Shown piece by piece: positions 20,985-32,610 of a stretch of 64,000 bases of DNA. How positions within the stretch are numbered: the stretch's first letter is position 1; each line of letters starts with the position of its first letter. Source of the stretch: Dipteronia dyeriana (Eukaryota > Streptophyta > Magnoliopsida > Sapindales > Sapindaceae); the NCBI GenBank assembly GCA_032871835.1, contig CM065297.1, forward strand, positions 59,011,253 through 59,075,252. Reading direction: 5' to 3'. The notes below the pieces were generated by a model. That model was not told the DNA's origin and did no database searches. It saw only the letters and a program-made list of their open reading frames with translations. Both the position numbers and the translations under genes were made by a program.

Positions 20985-23548
20985 TGTTAGGTTTTTGAGT
21001 TTAGTGTTGACATAATTCTATATCAAAATGACATTTGCTTTATACTGATTAGTTGTCTAGGATTTACAGTTTATCAAGCCTCAAGGAAGATTGGACAACA
21101 TTTTAAGCAAAGTGGTGGCAACAAGAGGAACCAGCTTTATCAAGATCTCTATCCTCTTTGCACGACCTAGGCACATGCATACATTGCATCCATATGTGTC
21201 TGTGCATCGTTGTGCAAAACTTGATAGATACATACACGCACTTATTCATGTATGCATATGCATTAGATTTAGAGTTGACAACTTTTGTAAATTGCATGTT
21301 CTAGGACTATCTCTAGGAAATAGCATACTTGTATGTTCTTGTGTTTTATATGTTTATGTTTGTGTGATTTTGAACTTGTATTTATGCTTATGATATTTCT
21401 CTTTGAATATCGGTCATTTCAGTTACTCATTCATTAAGTTTCGAATTCAAATTAGGAAGCTAAGAAACTTTCCGTGTTTTTTTCGTACATGGTTTTCATC
21501 TTTGATTTTCAAATTGATTCCATATTTTTTGTGAAAGTTTTCTTGACGTCCTTGTGAATGAGAGAGTTCCAGTTTGTATTCCGAAGATGGATTTTAATTT
21601 GGTGTTCGGAGGTCGGAGAACAGTAGAAGAACGCGAAGGTACGCGAGGGGTGGAGAGGACCAAGCAAGAGGGCCAAGCTCCTCTCCCCGTAGAGGAGCGT
21701 GGCCTCCACCGGAAGAGCATTCCTTTACCCCCGTGAAGCCCACGCTTCTCCATGGGAATGTAGATATGGCTTCTCCTGATTAGTTGCTCAATCTCTCTTT
21801 CAATTCCCTCATTTATATACCATTTTCCCTCTCATTCTTTTCCAATAAGAAAAATTGAAAAACACTAGTGCAAAAATTCTCTCCAATTTTCCTATCATCA
21901 AATACCAAAACTTTCTCATTCGGAGTCCGCATCGAGTGATTCAAGTTGGAGAATTCTCTTCTACTAGTCCCTTACCTTTTCCATAAGAGTTTGGAGTCAT
22001 TTGATTGAGTTTTCAGGTGGCTTCACTCATAAAATTGGGACTGCATGATTTTCACCAAAGGTATTGATTTCTCTCGAGTTTGATCTTCAAGTCTTCAATC
22101 ACCTTGGGTTTTCTTCTTCTATATATGTATGTTTGATGTGCAATCATTGATTACAGTATTGAACTCTAATAAAGCTAGATTGAGCTTCAATTTACATGCA
22201 TGTTGAGTTAGATTTCTTAAATCTATGTTTTCACATGCTTGTAGAGTTGTATTGTGCTAGCTTCAACTCTTGGACTATTTTGTGTGATTGTTGACATCTT
22301 TTATATGATTAATAGTCTCTACATATGCTAGGTCACTTTTTGAATATTTACTGGAATATCATATTTGAATGTTAATTAAGAGTTTAATTTAATCTAACAG
22401 ATTGTCTTATGATTCTAAGCTCTAAATACTTTGTTAGAAATTCATTGTTGAATTTATTAATTGATTCTAGCCTTTTTATGTGATTGAACATGATCTAGGT
22501 TTTTGTATGTGTTAGGTGTTTCAGATACACTAAATTGATTGTTCATGTTGTAAGTTCTAGATAAATTTGTTTTGTGCTTTTGTTGATAAAAATCTAGTTC
22601 TTCTTGATTTGATCTTAATCCACACATTTCATATGTACATACATCATTTGCTTGATTCCATTATTTTTAGGACTGCAAACTAGATTACATGTAACATTTG
22701 CTTATTGATTCATTTATAGTTTCCATAGGATAGATTGATTATATATTCTATGTTGTGTGTGTTTGCGTAACTTGCATCCACTTAGATCATATGCCTTGTG
22801 AAGAGGTTGGAAGTCTCATTTCTTTGAGTGATTCTTTGATTTGAGCATTGAAAGTCTTGACTAGGATCGGGGTGATTTAGTTAGTTAAGCATTGGAAGTC
22901 ACATTTCTTAGAGTGATTCTTTGCATTGTGCATTGGAAGTCTTGACTAGAGTCTTGAGGACTTGGATAGCTAGGCATTGTAAGTCTTGACTAGGATCAGG
23001 GTGATCAGGATAGTTAAGCAAGGTGGGATCTCTTTCATTGTGTAGAGTTAAAGGGTAGATCTCTAGGTGAAGTGGTTACTTGAGTGATTGTATCATTTTA
23101 TCTTACTAGTGAAAGGTGTTTGTCGGTGGTTGTGGACTCAACCCTTGGATGTTTCCTCTTCGGAGGTTTTACCTCATAAAAATCATGTGTTAATTTTCTC
23201 TATCCTTATCTCTTCATATTTGTATATGTGTAGATATATATCTTGTTTGATATACTTGTAATTGATATCCATTTTATATCAAGCTTTGTATATGATAAAG
23301 GCTTATGTTTGATAGCCTATATACAAATTGAGTTTGTATCACATGCAAGTTGTAATCTATATTGACTTTGTTTGACCAAGCATATCTTTATTGAATTGAT
23401 TTTGCTTGTGTTTGATTAATAAATTGTGATAAAATCTATATAGGGGGAAAAACTTATGTTTGTTTCAAGGGAATGAAAAAAGGTGTCATAACCTATTCAC
23501 ATCCCTTATAGGTTAGCTTAAGGCTAATTAACCGTGTTTGTATTTTCA
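20985..23548 (+). repeat. 5' LTR of Sire-A (truncated element)
   Basis: A 2564-bp LTR starting TGTTAGGTTTTTGAG and ending GTTTGTATTTTCA. It is homologous throughout to the two Sire-B LTRs (24773 and 35194) but clearly diverged. It has the short tandem AAGTCTTGACTAG region at 22800-23020 and a GC-rich hairpin at 21677-21698 (arms GCTCCTCT/AGAGGAGC), at the place where Sire-B has a different hairpin. Confidence 0.75.
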
Positions 23549-24060
23549 TTTGGCATCAAAGCAGGTCACTAGAATACACTTAGTCAGATCCCGGGATGCA
23601 CTCATGGTGATTTACTTGCTTTGGATAGCAACCTTAAAGTCTAATATTGTTTGTATTAATTGTCTATCTCTTGTAGTTAAAACAAAAAGAATCTGGGATA
23701 TTCTTTAAGTTATTTGTGAATGTGGCTCTTTATTTCCTACTTGGCATTGTTCTACTAACATTTTTATTGATAAGCTTAAAGAAAATATTAGTGATGAAAG
23801 CAAAGATGATGAGGAGCTAGATTCCTTGGAAGATAATTGTTTATCAAGAATTCGCTCAAGGTGAGGAATTTCAATCAACACCCTCATGACCGCTACCCAA
23901 ATAGATACTTCATTTCTAGGTGATAAAACGGTCACGGTGAGATGGTCAAACAGATGGCTCATAAACAAGTCAAATATGGAGAAACACAGGTTGAGAAAAT
24001 TGTTTTATTGAAGAACTTATACAATGATCTTAAGAAATCACTCAAACTTCCTTGTTTACA
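23549..24060 (+). mobile_element. Sire-A interior fragment with degenerate primer site
   Basis: Begins TTTGGCATCAAAGCAGG, a mutated form of the TGGTATCAGAGC initiator-tRNA primer site used by Copia SIRE elements. A short acidic coding-like stretch (DESKDDEELDSLED, about 23788-23840) may be Gag debris. The 3' part of the element is missing. The border to the next element is not clear; 24060 is approximate. Confidence 0.45.
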
Positions 24061-24546
24061 AAGATTAGAGATGGCGAAGTCGTGTGTGCCAATAAGTGGC
24101 TAAATCCATTGAGAAAAATGATGAAAAAGATTTGCCCTTTTTCTCTCTACTTTTCGATACCCTATCTGGATCCTGACGTCCCTTTATAATCCCTCTTCAT
24201 CGTCAATCAAATCCCTATAATTTAGACCAATTGAATTGATTGGCCGTGTTACAATAAATGATTGACGTTGACGGTGGAATCAAATTACGCGGGAATTACT
24301 CCCATTGATTAAGTTAGGTTTCCGTTTAGGTTTATTTGAATAAATGATGAATCCATTGACCTATATGGTCAGATTATTGGTTATGGTTCCATTCCCTCTA
24401 TTTAAACACGCTTCCCCCATCGTCTTCCTCACGCCTCAAAAACCTCTCTTTTGAATTTCAAAAACCCTTACCTGCCTTCCTTCTGCTTCCTTTGTCTTCT
24501 TCGACCCTTTCTCCATCGATCTTATTTTGATTCTTTTATAGCCACC
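24060..24546 (+). other. leader of the Grande-E antisense ORF
   Basis: Non-coding, C/T-rich towards its end, with a TATTTAAA box at 24398-24405. It ends in GCCACCATG, a favourable plant start context. The segment around 24250-24330 resembles the reverse complement of about 20140-20240 (shared GCGGGAATTACTCCC-like word). Confidence 0.4.
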
Positions 24547-24772
24547 ATGTCCTAATCCAATAGAGATAGTGTTGATAGAATCTTTGAGGGCGATTCCACC
24601 AGTCTGGCTCATGAGAAAAGAGCCTGCAAGGCTGACAGCGACTCGAGTGATGCTCTTTCTCCTCTATGCTACTGTTCCAATCTGAGTGTATCCATTGGAA
24701 CCGGTTTTTTGAACAATCCCAATACTCTAGTTGAGATTGTCGAGGAGGACTTTGTCGAGGCATCTAACGAGG
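24547..24772 (+). pseudogene. Grande-E antisense ORF, 5' part
   Basis: Start ATG in context GCCACCATG, but the third codon is a stop (TAA). It then reads on open with Asp/Ser-rich sequence to the Sire-B insertion point. CGAGG at 24768-24772 is repeated at 37863-37867, so this joins 37868. Together they form the extra ORF that many Tat/Grande Gypsy elements carry opposite to gag-pol. Confidence 0.6.
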
Positions 24773-25543
24773 TGTTAGGTTTAGATTGTGTTGGCATTAG
24801 TTCCATATCAAAATGATGTTTACTTGTAATGATTTAGTTGTTTAGATTCATGATGATTCAAGCTTCAAATAAGAATGAATAACAAGTCAAAACAAGTTCA
24901 AAGTCTTCAAAGAGAAAGGATGCAATATGGTTCTACAAAGGTATACTAAGACCTTATCTTTCTCGTACAAGGCTTAGGCACACACACACAATTCATACAT
25001 TTGTGTCCCTGCATCATTGTGCACCATTATAGGCACACACATACAATTCATTCATATGTGTCCCTACATTGTTGTGCACCATGTATAACACATTCACACA
25101 CTTGAAGATGAATGCTCATGCATTGGTAAGGAAATAACATATTTTGGAAAATGCATGATTGGAGACTATCTCTATGTAGTTTGCATTCTAGTGTGAATTG
25201 TGTTTGTATGTGTATATGTTTGTATAACATGGATATTGAACTTGAATTTATTCTTAAATCATTCTTGATTGAGTTTCGGTCATTTCGGTTACTCATACTA
25301 TTGGTTTCAAGTTCTAAGTCAAAAATACTACACTTTCAACTCATGTTATGTACATCATCTTCGTATTCGTATATCGAGTCGAATTCTTATTTTTTGGGTT
25401 GAGTATCTTATATTTACATGTCCATGGAAGAGTTATGGTTCATAATCCATAAACAGATTTGAATTCTGAGTTAGGAGGTCAGAGAAGGGTCGAAGAATAC
25501 GAAGGGAGGTCGTGGGAAAAAGAAGACAGCAAAGCTCTTCTTT

Positions 25544-25595
25544 CCCGAGATGGCGCGTGGCCATCTCGGGGCAGAAGGCTTGCTGCCCCGAGATG
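25544..25595 (+). other. overlapping GC-rich hairpins in the Sire-B LTR
   Basis: CCCGAGATGG (25544-25553) pairs with CCATCTCGGG (25561-25570). The same middle arm, as CATCTCGGGGCAG (25562-25574), pairs perfectly over 13 bp with CTGCCCCGAGATG (25583-25595). The two folds exclude each other. The partner LTR has the same at about 35967-36020 with one mismatch. Confidence 0.75.
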
Positions 25596-27211
25596 CCCAC
25601 GTGCCATATCAGGCAGCAAGCAAGCTTGGATGCTTCTTGTCCCTTTTGGTCATTTCATATGCCCATTTTCCCTCTCCTTTACATATCCCTTCCCTCTCAC
25701 ATTTCAATCTAAGAAGAAATTTAAAACTTGAGTGCAGAAATTTTCTCTCTACATTTTCTCACCTTCCAAACACCATAACTTCTTTATTTGAACTCTGATT
25801 TGAGTGATTCAAAGTTGAGAGTGTTTGTCTATTCATCCTCCATCTTTTATCTGAAGGTTTTAGTGAGTTTTATTGCTGTGTTTGGAATCAAAACTCACAA
25901 AAACGGGACTACACTAAAATCAACTAAGGTATTGATTTTCTCTCAAAGTTTTCTTTTAAAACTTGGTCAATTGCCTTGGGTTTTCTTCTTCAACATATAT
26001 ACGTGTCTTGTGATTGTTTTGATTTAAGTTTTGAACTCATTTAAAGCTAGGTTGAGTTTCAATTGAAATCTCACATGTTGAGTTAGGTTTTGATTTTGCC
26101 TATGTTTTCACATGTTTGGGATTGTATTGTGCTAGCTTTGATTCTAGGACTATTTGATGATGTTTGACTGATTGATTTTGTGAAAATTAGTTCCTCACAT
26201 GTATTAGGCTCTCTTTGGCCAATTTCTCAAAATGATACATGTGCTTATGTTCTTTTGAGCTATTCATGTGTTTTGTTGAATCTATGAATAAGAATATGCT
26301 CTAGAACTTTAGCTTTAATCTAAATGACTTTGTCATATGATTTTAGCATATTTTTGGTTTATGAGATTTAAACTTGATTATGTGATTAATTGAACATATC
26401 TTGTGATTCAAGTTTTAGATCTATGCATGTATCTAGGTTGTAATTAATGTTGAACATATCTTACATGATCTAGATGGATTAAACATGCATGATTGACTCG
26501 TAGGATGTGTTGATCATAACATTCTATATTGCGTGCATGTTTGCGTTTTGCATTCATGATCACCTAGATTCCTTGTGAGAAGGAAGTCTTGATAATAGGT
26601 GTGAGACCTATGTTGTTGAGCAAGAAAGTCTTGGAAAGAGGTGTGAGACCTTGGATTGTCAAGCAAGGACTTCTTGACTAGAGTTAGGAGGACTCAGATA
26701 GTCGAGCAAGAAGTCTTGCCTAGGGTCATGAGGATCCGAAAGGGTGAGCTAGGAAGCCTTTACTAGAGTCGAGAGGACTCGGATAGCTGAGCAAGAAGTC
26801 TTGCCTAGGGTCGTGAGGATTCGGAAGGGTGAGCGAGGAAGTCTTGACAAGAGGTGTGAGGCCTCAGATTGTTGAGCAAGAGAGCGACATCTTCATGAGT
26901 AGGATAGAAGGGTAGTTTCTAGGTGAAGGGGTCACTTGAGAGATTGTACTTGTCTTATCTACTAGTGGATTTTGTTTGCCTGTGGTTGCTAACCCGTGGA
27001 TGTTTCATCTTCTGAGGTTTAACACGTTATATCTTGTGTCAACTTTTCTCTATCCCTATCTCTCTTATATTTGTTTTTGTTATTTGAATACTATGGATAG
27101 AACTCTTTATGTAAGTTGACTTCCTTTCTATAATATAGATTGTGTATGTGTTACAATTACTTGTTTGTATCACGCTTTACTTATTTTATATATTGATTAA
27201 GTATCTTTAAT

Positions 27212-27212
<1 letters not shown>

Positions 27213-27255
<43 letters not shown>
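27213..27255. repeat. (TA)n microsatellite in Sire-B 5' LTR
   Basis: About 21 TA units. The matching place in the 3' LTR (near 37732) has only about 5. Confidence 0.95.
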
Positions 27256-27258
<3 letters not shown>

Positions 27259-27377
27259 GATACAAGCAATCTAGAGGGACAAACTTTTGTTTGTTTCTAA
27301 GGGAGTCGATAAAGGTGTCTAACCTATTCACCCCCCTCTAGGTTAGCCTTGAGCATTTAACCATGTTTTTATTTTCA

Positions 27378-27394
27378 ATTGGTATCAGAGTAGG
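27378..27394 (+). other. primer binding site of Sire-B
   Basis: ATTGGTATCAGAGTAGG directly after the LTR's terminal CA. It matches the initiator-methionine tRNA type TGGTATCAGAGC. Confidence 0.85.
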
Positions 27395-27460
27395 ACACTA
27401 GATTGTACTTAGTGAGAGTTCATGTGATACATTCATGGTTTTTCCAAAGCTTTTGAAGTC

Positions 27461-29518
27461 ATGGGTTTACAAGATGATGTAATGGCGGAAGGAGCCTCAA
27501 ATACTAGGCCATCATTACTTCGAGGCACTAACTATGGCTATTGGAAGTTGAGGATGAAAGCCTACATCCGTTTTATTGATGAAAGGGCTTGGATGGTAGT
27601 GGAAGAAGGTTATAGTCCTCTTACCAAGGTTTAAGAGGATGGAACCATGATACTCAAGCCAAGGAGTGAATGGACAACGAATGAGTTTGAGGTTGCTAAA
27701 TGGCACCATCGTGCTATGAATGCCATATTTGGAGGAGTTGATGGGCATCAATTCTCCTACATTCAAAATCTTGAATCGCAAAGGAAGCTTGGGATACTCT
27801 CCAAGTTACTAATGAAGGAACCTTAGCGGTGAAGAAATCGAGACTTCAAATGTTGGCATCATAATTTGAAAGTTTAAGTATGGGTGAAGAAGAAAAGTTT
27901 GAAGACTTCCAATTCTGGCTTCTTAACATTGCTAACCAATGTCAAGCACTTGGAGTACCTATCTCAAAAGAGCGTTTAAATTGGAAAATCCTTAGGTCAA
28001 AATCCTTAGGTCTCTTCCTAAGAGATTCAAATCAAAGGTGATAACTATTGAGGAAAGCAAGGATATGGATAGTATGAACATTGATGAGTTGCTAGGGTAT
28101 TACCAAACTTATGAGATGTGCTTGAAGCCAAAGATTAAAAGTAAGGGAATCCCTCTCAATGCTATAGAGGAGGAGACTGATGATGAAAATGAAGAGATGA
28201 CTCTTTTGGTTAGAAAGTTCAAGAAGTTTCTAAAGAAGAATGCCAAGCCTAGAGGCAAGTCTTCTAAGGAAAAAGGAGTTAAGAAAACATCATCTCTAAG
28301 GAATGAGAAGAATAGTCAAGCCATGAACAAGAAAGATGTTCAGTGGTATAATTTTCATGGTTTCGATCACTTTGCTAGTGAGTGCACCAAGAAGCCATCT
28401 AAGAAAGACAAGAAAGGCAAAGTGTTGGCGGCTACTTGGAGTGATGATAACTCTAGTTACAATGAGAGCTCTAGTAATGAGTCTTCAAGTGATGAAGAGT
28501 TGGTGAGCAACTTTATAGCTCTAACGGCTTCTCATTCTCCACTAGATGTTGATGGTACAATATCTTTGAACAAGAACTTTGATGCAAATTATCATGGAAG
28601 CTCTAGTTCCATTCCTACTAATCTTGAGTTGTTGGACAAGATAGAAAAGCTAGAGATAATACTCTAAGAGAGGTAGTTGAGAAGGATGATTTGATCAAGA
28701 AACAACTAGATGAGTTTGTGATTGTCACTCGTAGACTTCTTGGTGAGAAATGTGATATTATGAAGAAGTTTAGAGAACTTGAAAAGATAAACCTTGAGAA
28801 GGATAATGTGATATCTTCTTTGAAGAAGAGAGAACAAGAATTAATGGAAGAGATAGACACGGCTAAGGATGCCATCAAGGACTTAGTGAATGATTCGGTA
28901 AGTGTGTCTAGTGTTAGGAATCTTGTTATCTCTCATAGTGGTGAAGACGACTTGGTAGTTGAAGATGAGCTCTTGAAAGCACCACTTTCTACTCATTTGG
29001 ATGAAGTTGTGATTGATAAAAAACCAATCAAGAAGAGAAGATCAAAAGCCAAGAAGAAGTTGGCGAACAAGGTATCTTTGCAAACTCCTAGTGAAGCTAG
29101 TTCAACTACAAAAGGTACAATCTCATCCTTTATTCCAATTTTCCATTATTGCAACACAATAGGTCACATTAAGCCTAGGTGTTATGAATATATTGAAAAA
29201 TGCAAATTAGGGAATGAATCTAGAGATAAGGAGATTAAACTTTAACTTGAACATGCTAAGGTCTTGAAAGTTGAGAAACATGATAATATTGCTAAGCATG
29301 AGAAGAAGTTGTGGAGTAGAAAGAATACTAATCTTGTTCAACTTGACAAAGCTTGTGTTGAAAATGTTAAGGAAGAGTCTGTTAATGATATTCTTGTTAA
29401 TCAAGTCATTGAAGGACTTTACTCTAGATTTAACATTGTTGTCAAGGTTGATATTGGAAATGTTTGTGTAGGTACACCCAAGAACAAGTGGTTCAAGGGT
29501 GAGTGCTCTTATCACTAA
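27461..29518 (+). pseudogene. Sire-B gag, broken
   Basis: Starts at ATG 27461. The first domain (LLRGTNYGYWKLRMKAYI, then RAWMVVEEGY) is the Gag N-terminus of SIRE-type Copia. Stop at 27632 and a shift near 27780; the second Gag half is open at 28038-28667. The main zinc knuckle near 28340 reads WYNFHGFDHFASEC, with both first Cys replaced, so it cannot bind zinc normally. A charged coiled-coil part follows at 28691-29245. A second knuckle-like motif near 29142 (FHYCNTIGHIKPRC) also lacks its first Cys. The tail continues to 29518. Gag is followed by non-coding DNA, not pol. Confidence 0.75.
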
Positions 29519-31208
29519 TATAAGAAGCACATGTGAGGTAGCTTTGAGGCAATATATTAATTGTGTTGAGAATTCTTGCTTGCTAGCTTTGAATACTCCA
29601 TGTATTGATATGAACTTGGTTATCTCACATCATGTTTGTTATGATGGTCAAAATTTGTTGATTAACTTTAGAGAAGTTCTTTTGATATATGTGTTGATTG
29701 AGTTGAGATATTATACTTTTTATACTCTTGTTGTGAAACATCGTTAACTTGGTGTCATGAGGACATTCAAGGCAATAGTGCTCATAAAAAGGGCGGAAGT
29801 ATGATATTTGGTGAATATAATGTGCAAAAAGGTATTTCTATACTCTAATGCTTGTTCTCTTAGATATTCATCTTTTGACTCAATTTTTGATATACATCTC
29901 ATAACATGTCATATTAGAGAATTTTGTATAGCATACATATGATTCTCATTGACGTTTGCTATTTTAGGATCTAATAGTGATATTGTTTACATTGATCTTA
30001 ACTTTGATGATTGTTTGTGTATAGTATATTGAGTGGCATTACTTTTGAAAATATGAGATTTATATTCTTTGAAAGCTACTCATTAGAGAAGTAATGATCT
30101 TGAATAAGTCTCTACTTATTGCTCTTAGATCATTTGCTTATGAGCCATAAGATCTTGGTTTTCTGAAATTGCACCTTGCTTCTCTTATATGTTTTGCTAG
30201 CAGGTTGAGTTTACTAATATGTAAACTTTGGATACACCTTGAAGTTTTTGTGCTTAAGTACATTTAAAATGACCTATGGTAAGTATCCATTTTGCTTCGG
30301 CAAATACATAGAACTCAACGAGCACCTTCATGGAAAGGGCTACACACATTGGTTGTGAAAGCTACCCAATGTTGGAAAGAGCTACACCATTGTGATGAGT
30401 GAAAGCCACCATGAAGTGAATTTTGTTTATGTTAAAAAAAAATGGAAAAAATCAAAGAAGTGTTGAAATGGAATCATAAAAAAATTTCTTTGATTCAAAG
30501 ACTAAAAAGAAAAAGAGGAAGCCTTAAAAAAGAGTATAGTTGAAAATCAAATGAGCTCGGGTTGAAAAAAAGAAATGGGATGAAGAGCCACATGCACACA
30601 CACACTCATATGTTGAAATCTATTCTCTTAAAAGCAAAAAATTCTGGATGATAATCGGTTTGACTTTTTATGGAAAAAGCTTAAGATGAATAGTTGTTGG
30701 AAATTGTTTGCATGTTGATTATCAAACTACTTCTTGATATATATTTGAAGCATATCTCTCTCACACACACACTTTGTTTATGAGTATGATGATATTTTAG
30801 CAATTGTTGAAGATTTATGAGAGAACTTGAAAAAATCTTTGTGTATCTCTCTTAGCATATGAAGCTTATTTTGTTGATATTTCTTCAAATTGCTTGAATG
30901 TGTGATTGTGTGAACATCTTTGTGAACTTTATGCTATCATTGATATTAGTTATAACATTTATCAAGGGGGAGCATTGTATGCTAGACATTGTTATCTTTT
31001 ATGATATGTTCACATGCTTCGTTTTGTTACATGTTGGCATATTTTGACTTAATGATACTTGTAAGATATTACTCACTATCTTTGTCTTGCATGATGATTC
31101 ATTCTTAAGTCATATGTCTTTTTTTTTATATATTTGTGACTAATATGCTTGTTTTGTCTTTCTCTCACTTTTGTTGTATGTATATAGCATCTTATAACAC
31201 AAGAACAA
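29519..31208 (+). other. Sire-B interior, no gene seen
   Basis: 1.7 kb of AT-rich sequence where pol would be expected. It includes an A-rich part at 30420-30560 and CA runs near 30597 and 30760. No pol motif in any frame. Confidence 0.6.
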
Positions 31209-32269
31209 ATGGGAAGATCTAAGATTACCGGAAGTGGAAATCAATTGAATCCCGTTGTGAAAGCCAAGTCTACCTCAAAAGGATCCAAAGCTTCAAGGAT
31301 AAAAGATTTAGGGATCTTTGGAACTAAGAAGATATTTCAAGAGAGGGCATTGACTTTGGTAAGTGTAAAGATTCGTATGTTCTTAAGTGCTTAAAGGATA
31401 GAAATTGGGAATCTTGGGTGAGCATGTTAGGAATTGTGAATGATACTATTGTTAGATAGTTTTATCTTGAATATAGAGAAAGTGCCACCTTCTTGGATGC
31501 TTTGATGGAGATTATGGATGTTGTGTTTAGAGTTAACCCGGAAAACATTAACAAGTTTCTTAGGCTATCTAATGATATAGATTCTAGTTTTCTAGATATG
31601 GATGTCATTGAGAATCTTACTATCATAGGTAGAACTCTTTGTGACAATGTTTCTTTTGAGTGGAAAGGTAGAGCATATATTAGTCAACATGAGTTAACCA
31701 AGGCTAGTGCATTTTGTCATCTATTCATTTGCACTAACATTATTGGATCTTTGAATTCAACCGAGTTGAATAAGGACAAGATCAAAATAGTGTATGCCTT
31801 GGTGACTAATCAACCTATAAACCTTGGAGATCTTCTCATGTATTATATTCATAGTGCGGCTTTCTCTACTAGAGGTGATAAAAAGCTTTCATTACCGGGG
31901 TTTATAACTTCATTATGTTTAGCTCGTGGGGTTAAGAGTAGAGAAGATGATGTGTTAGTTCAACCCTTGGAAAAGTATTGTGATAAACATGTGTCATACA
32001 TGTCATATAAGAATAAGGGTAAGACTTGTGATACTTTTGGACTATTAAGTAGTTCTCAAGTTGATAGTCATGTGATTAGCACAAATATTCTTCCGGATTG
32101 GGCTATACAATTGAAGGAGAAGATTGATGAACTTAGTGCTATAGTTGTTCAACAAGATGCTAGGATAAAAGAGTTGGAGGAATGTATTGCTTCAAGTTCA
32201 AGACCACCTCTCAAGCATTATGTTAGATCAACTACTCGCACAACTTTCTTTGGTGGACCAAGTAGCTAG
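31209..32269 (+). pseudogene. Sire-B second ORF, plant transposon-protein domain
   Basis: Two open pieces: 31209-31394 (basic, Ser/Lys-rich start MGRSKITGSGNQLN) and 31493-32269 (258 codons), with a stop-containing link of about 100 bp. In the second, LTKASAFCHLFICTN, NKDKIKIVYALVTNQPINLG and KLSLPGFITSLCLARGV follow the pattern of the putative plant transposon protein domain (Pfam PF20167, from memory) found as an extra ORF in large LTR elements. The C-terminus has a short coiled coil (DELSAIVVQQDARIKELEE). It lies after the missing pol and before the purine tract. Function unknown; it is not an enzyme I can name. Confidence 0.65.
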
Positions 32270-32610
32270 TATTTGAGTCTTGTGGTATGTTTCTTAACTT
32301 TTGGCATCATTTTATGTCAAAAAATGGGAAAAAGAGATGCTAGTTACTTAGTTTCTTTGTATGTTTTTTTTGTGAACTTTTGAACTTTCAATGGCATGTA
32401 ATAATTAGTCTTAAGATTTGGTTAAGAATTCTTGTGTTTTGGCATGTACCGAGGGGGAGATACATGTATTTGTGGACTTAATTGTATATTCTTATCCATA
32501 TTATATGTTGCCATTTGTTGTTTTTCTCCTGTATATGCATTGTGCTTGAGATGATTTGTAGGTTGCTTCAAGAGAAGATCAAGATGAAGTTCAAGAGTTG
32601 ATGAATATTA

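Larger units (their letters stand above)
24773..27377 (+). repeat. 5' LTR of Sire-B
   Basis: 2605 bp, TGTTAGGTTTAG...TTTTCA. It contains competing hairpins at 25544-25595, seven units of a 42-bp tandem repeat at about 26581-26885, and a TA run at 27213-27255 that is short in the partner LTR. Confidence 0.9.

Noticed and set aside
26581..26885. 42-bp repeats as possible CRISPR or centromeric satellite
   Set aside because: Confined to SIRE LTRs and repeated in the partner LTR, so part of the LTR, not an independent array.
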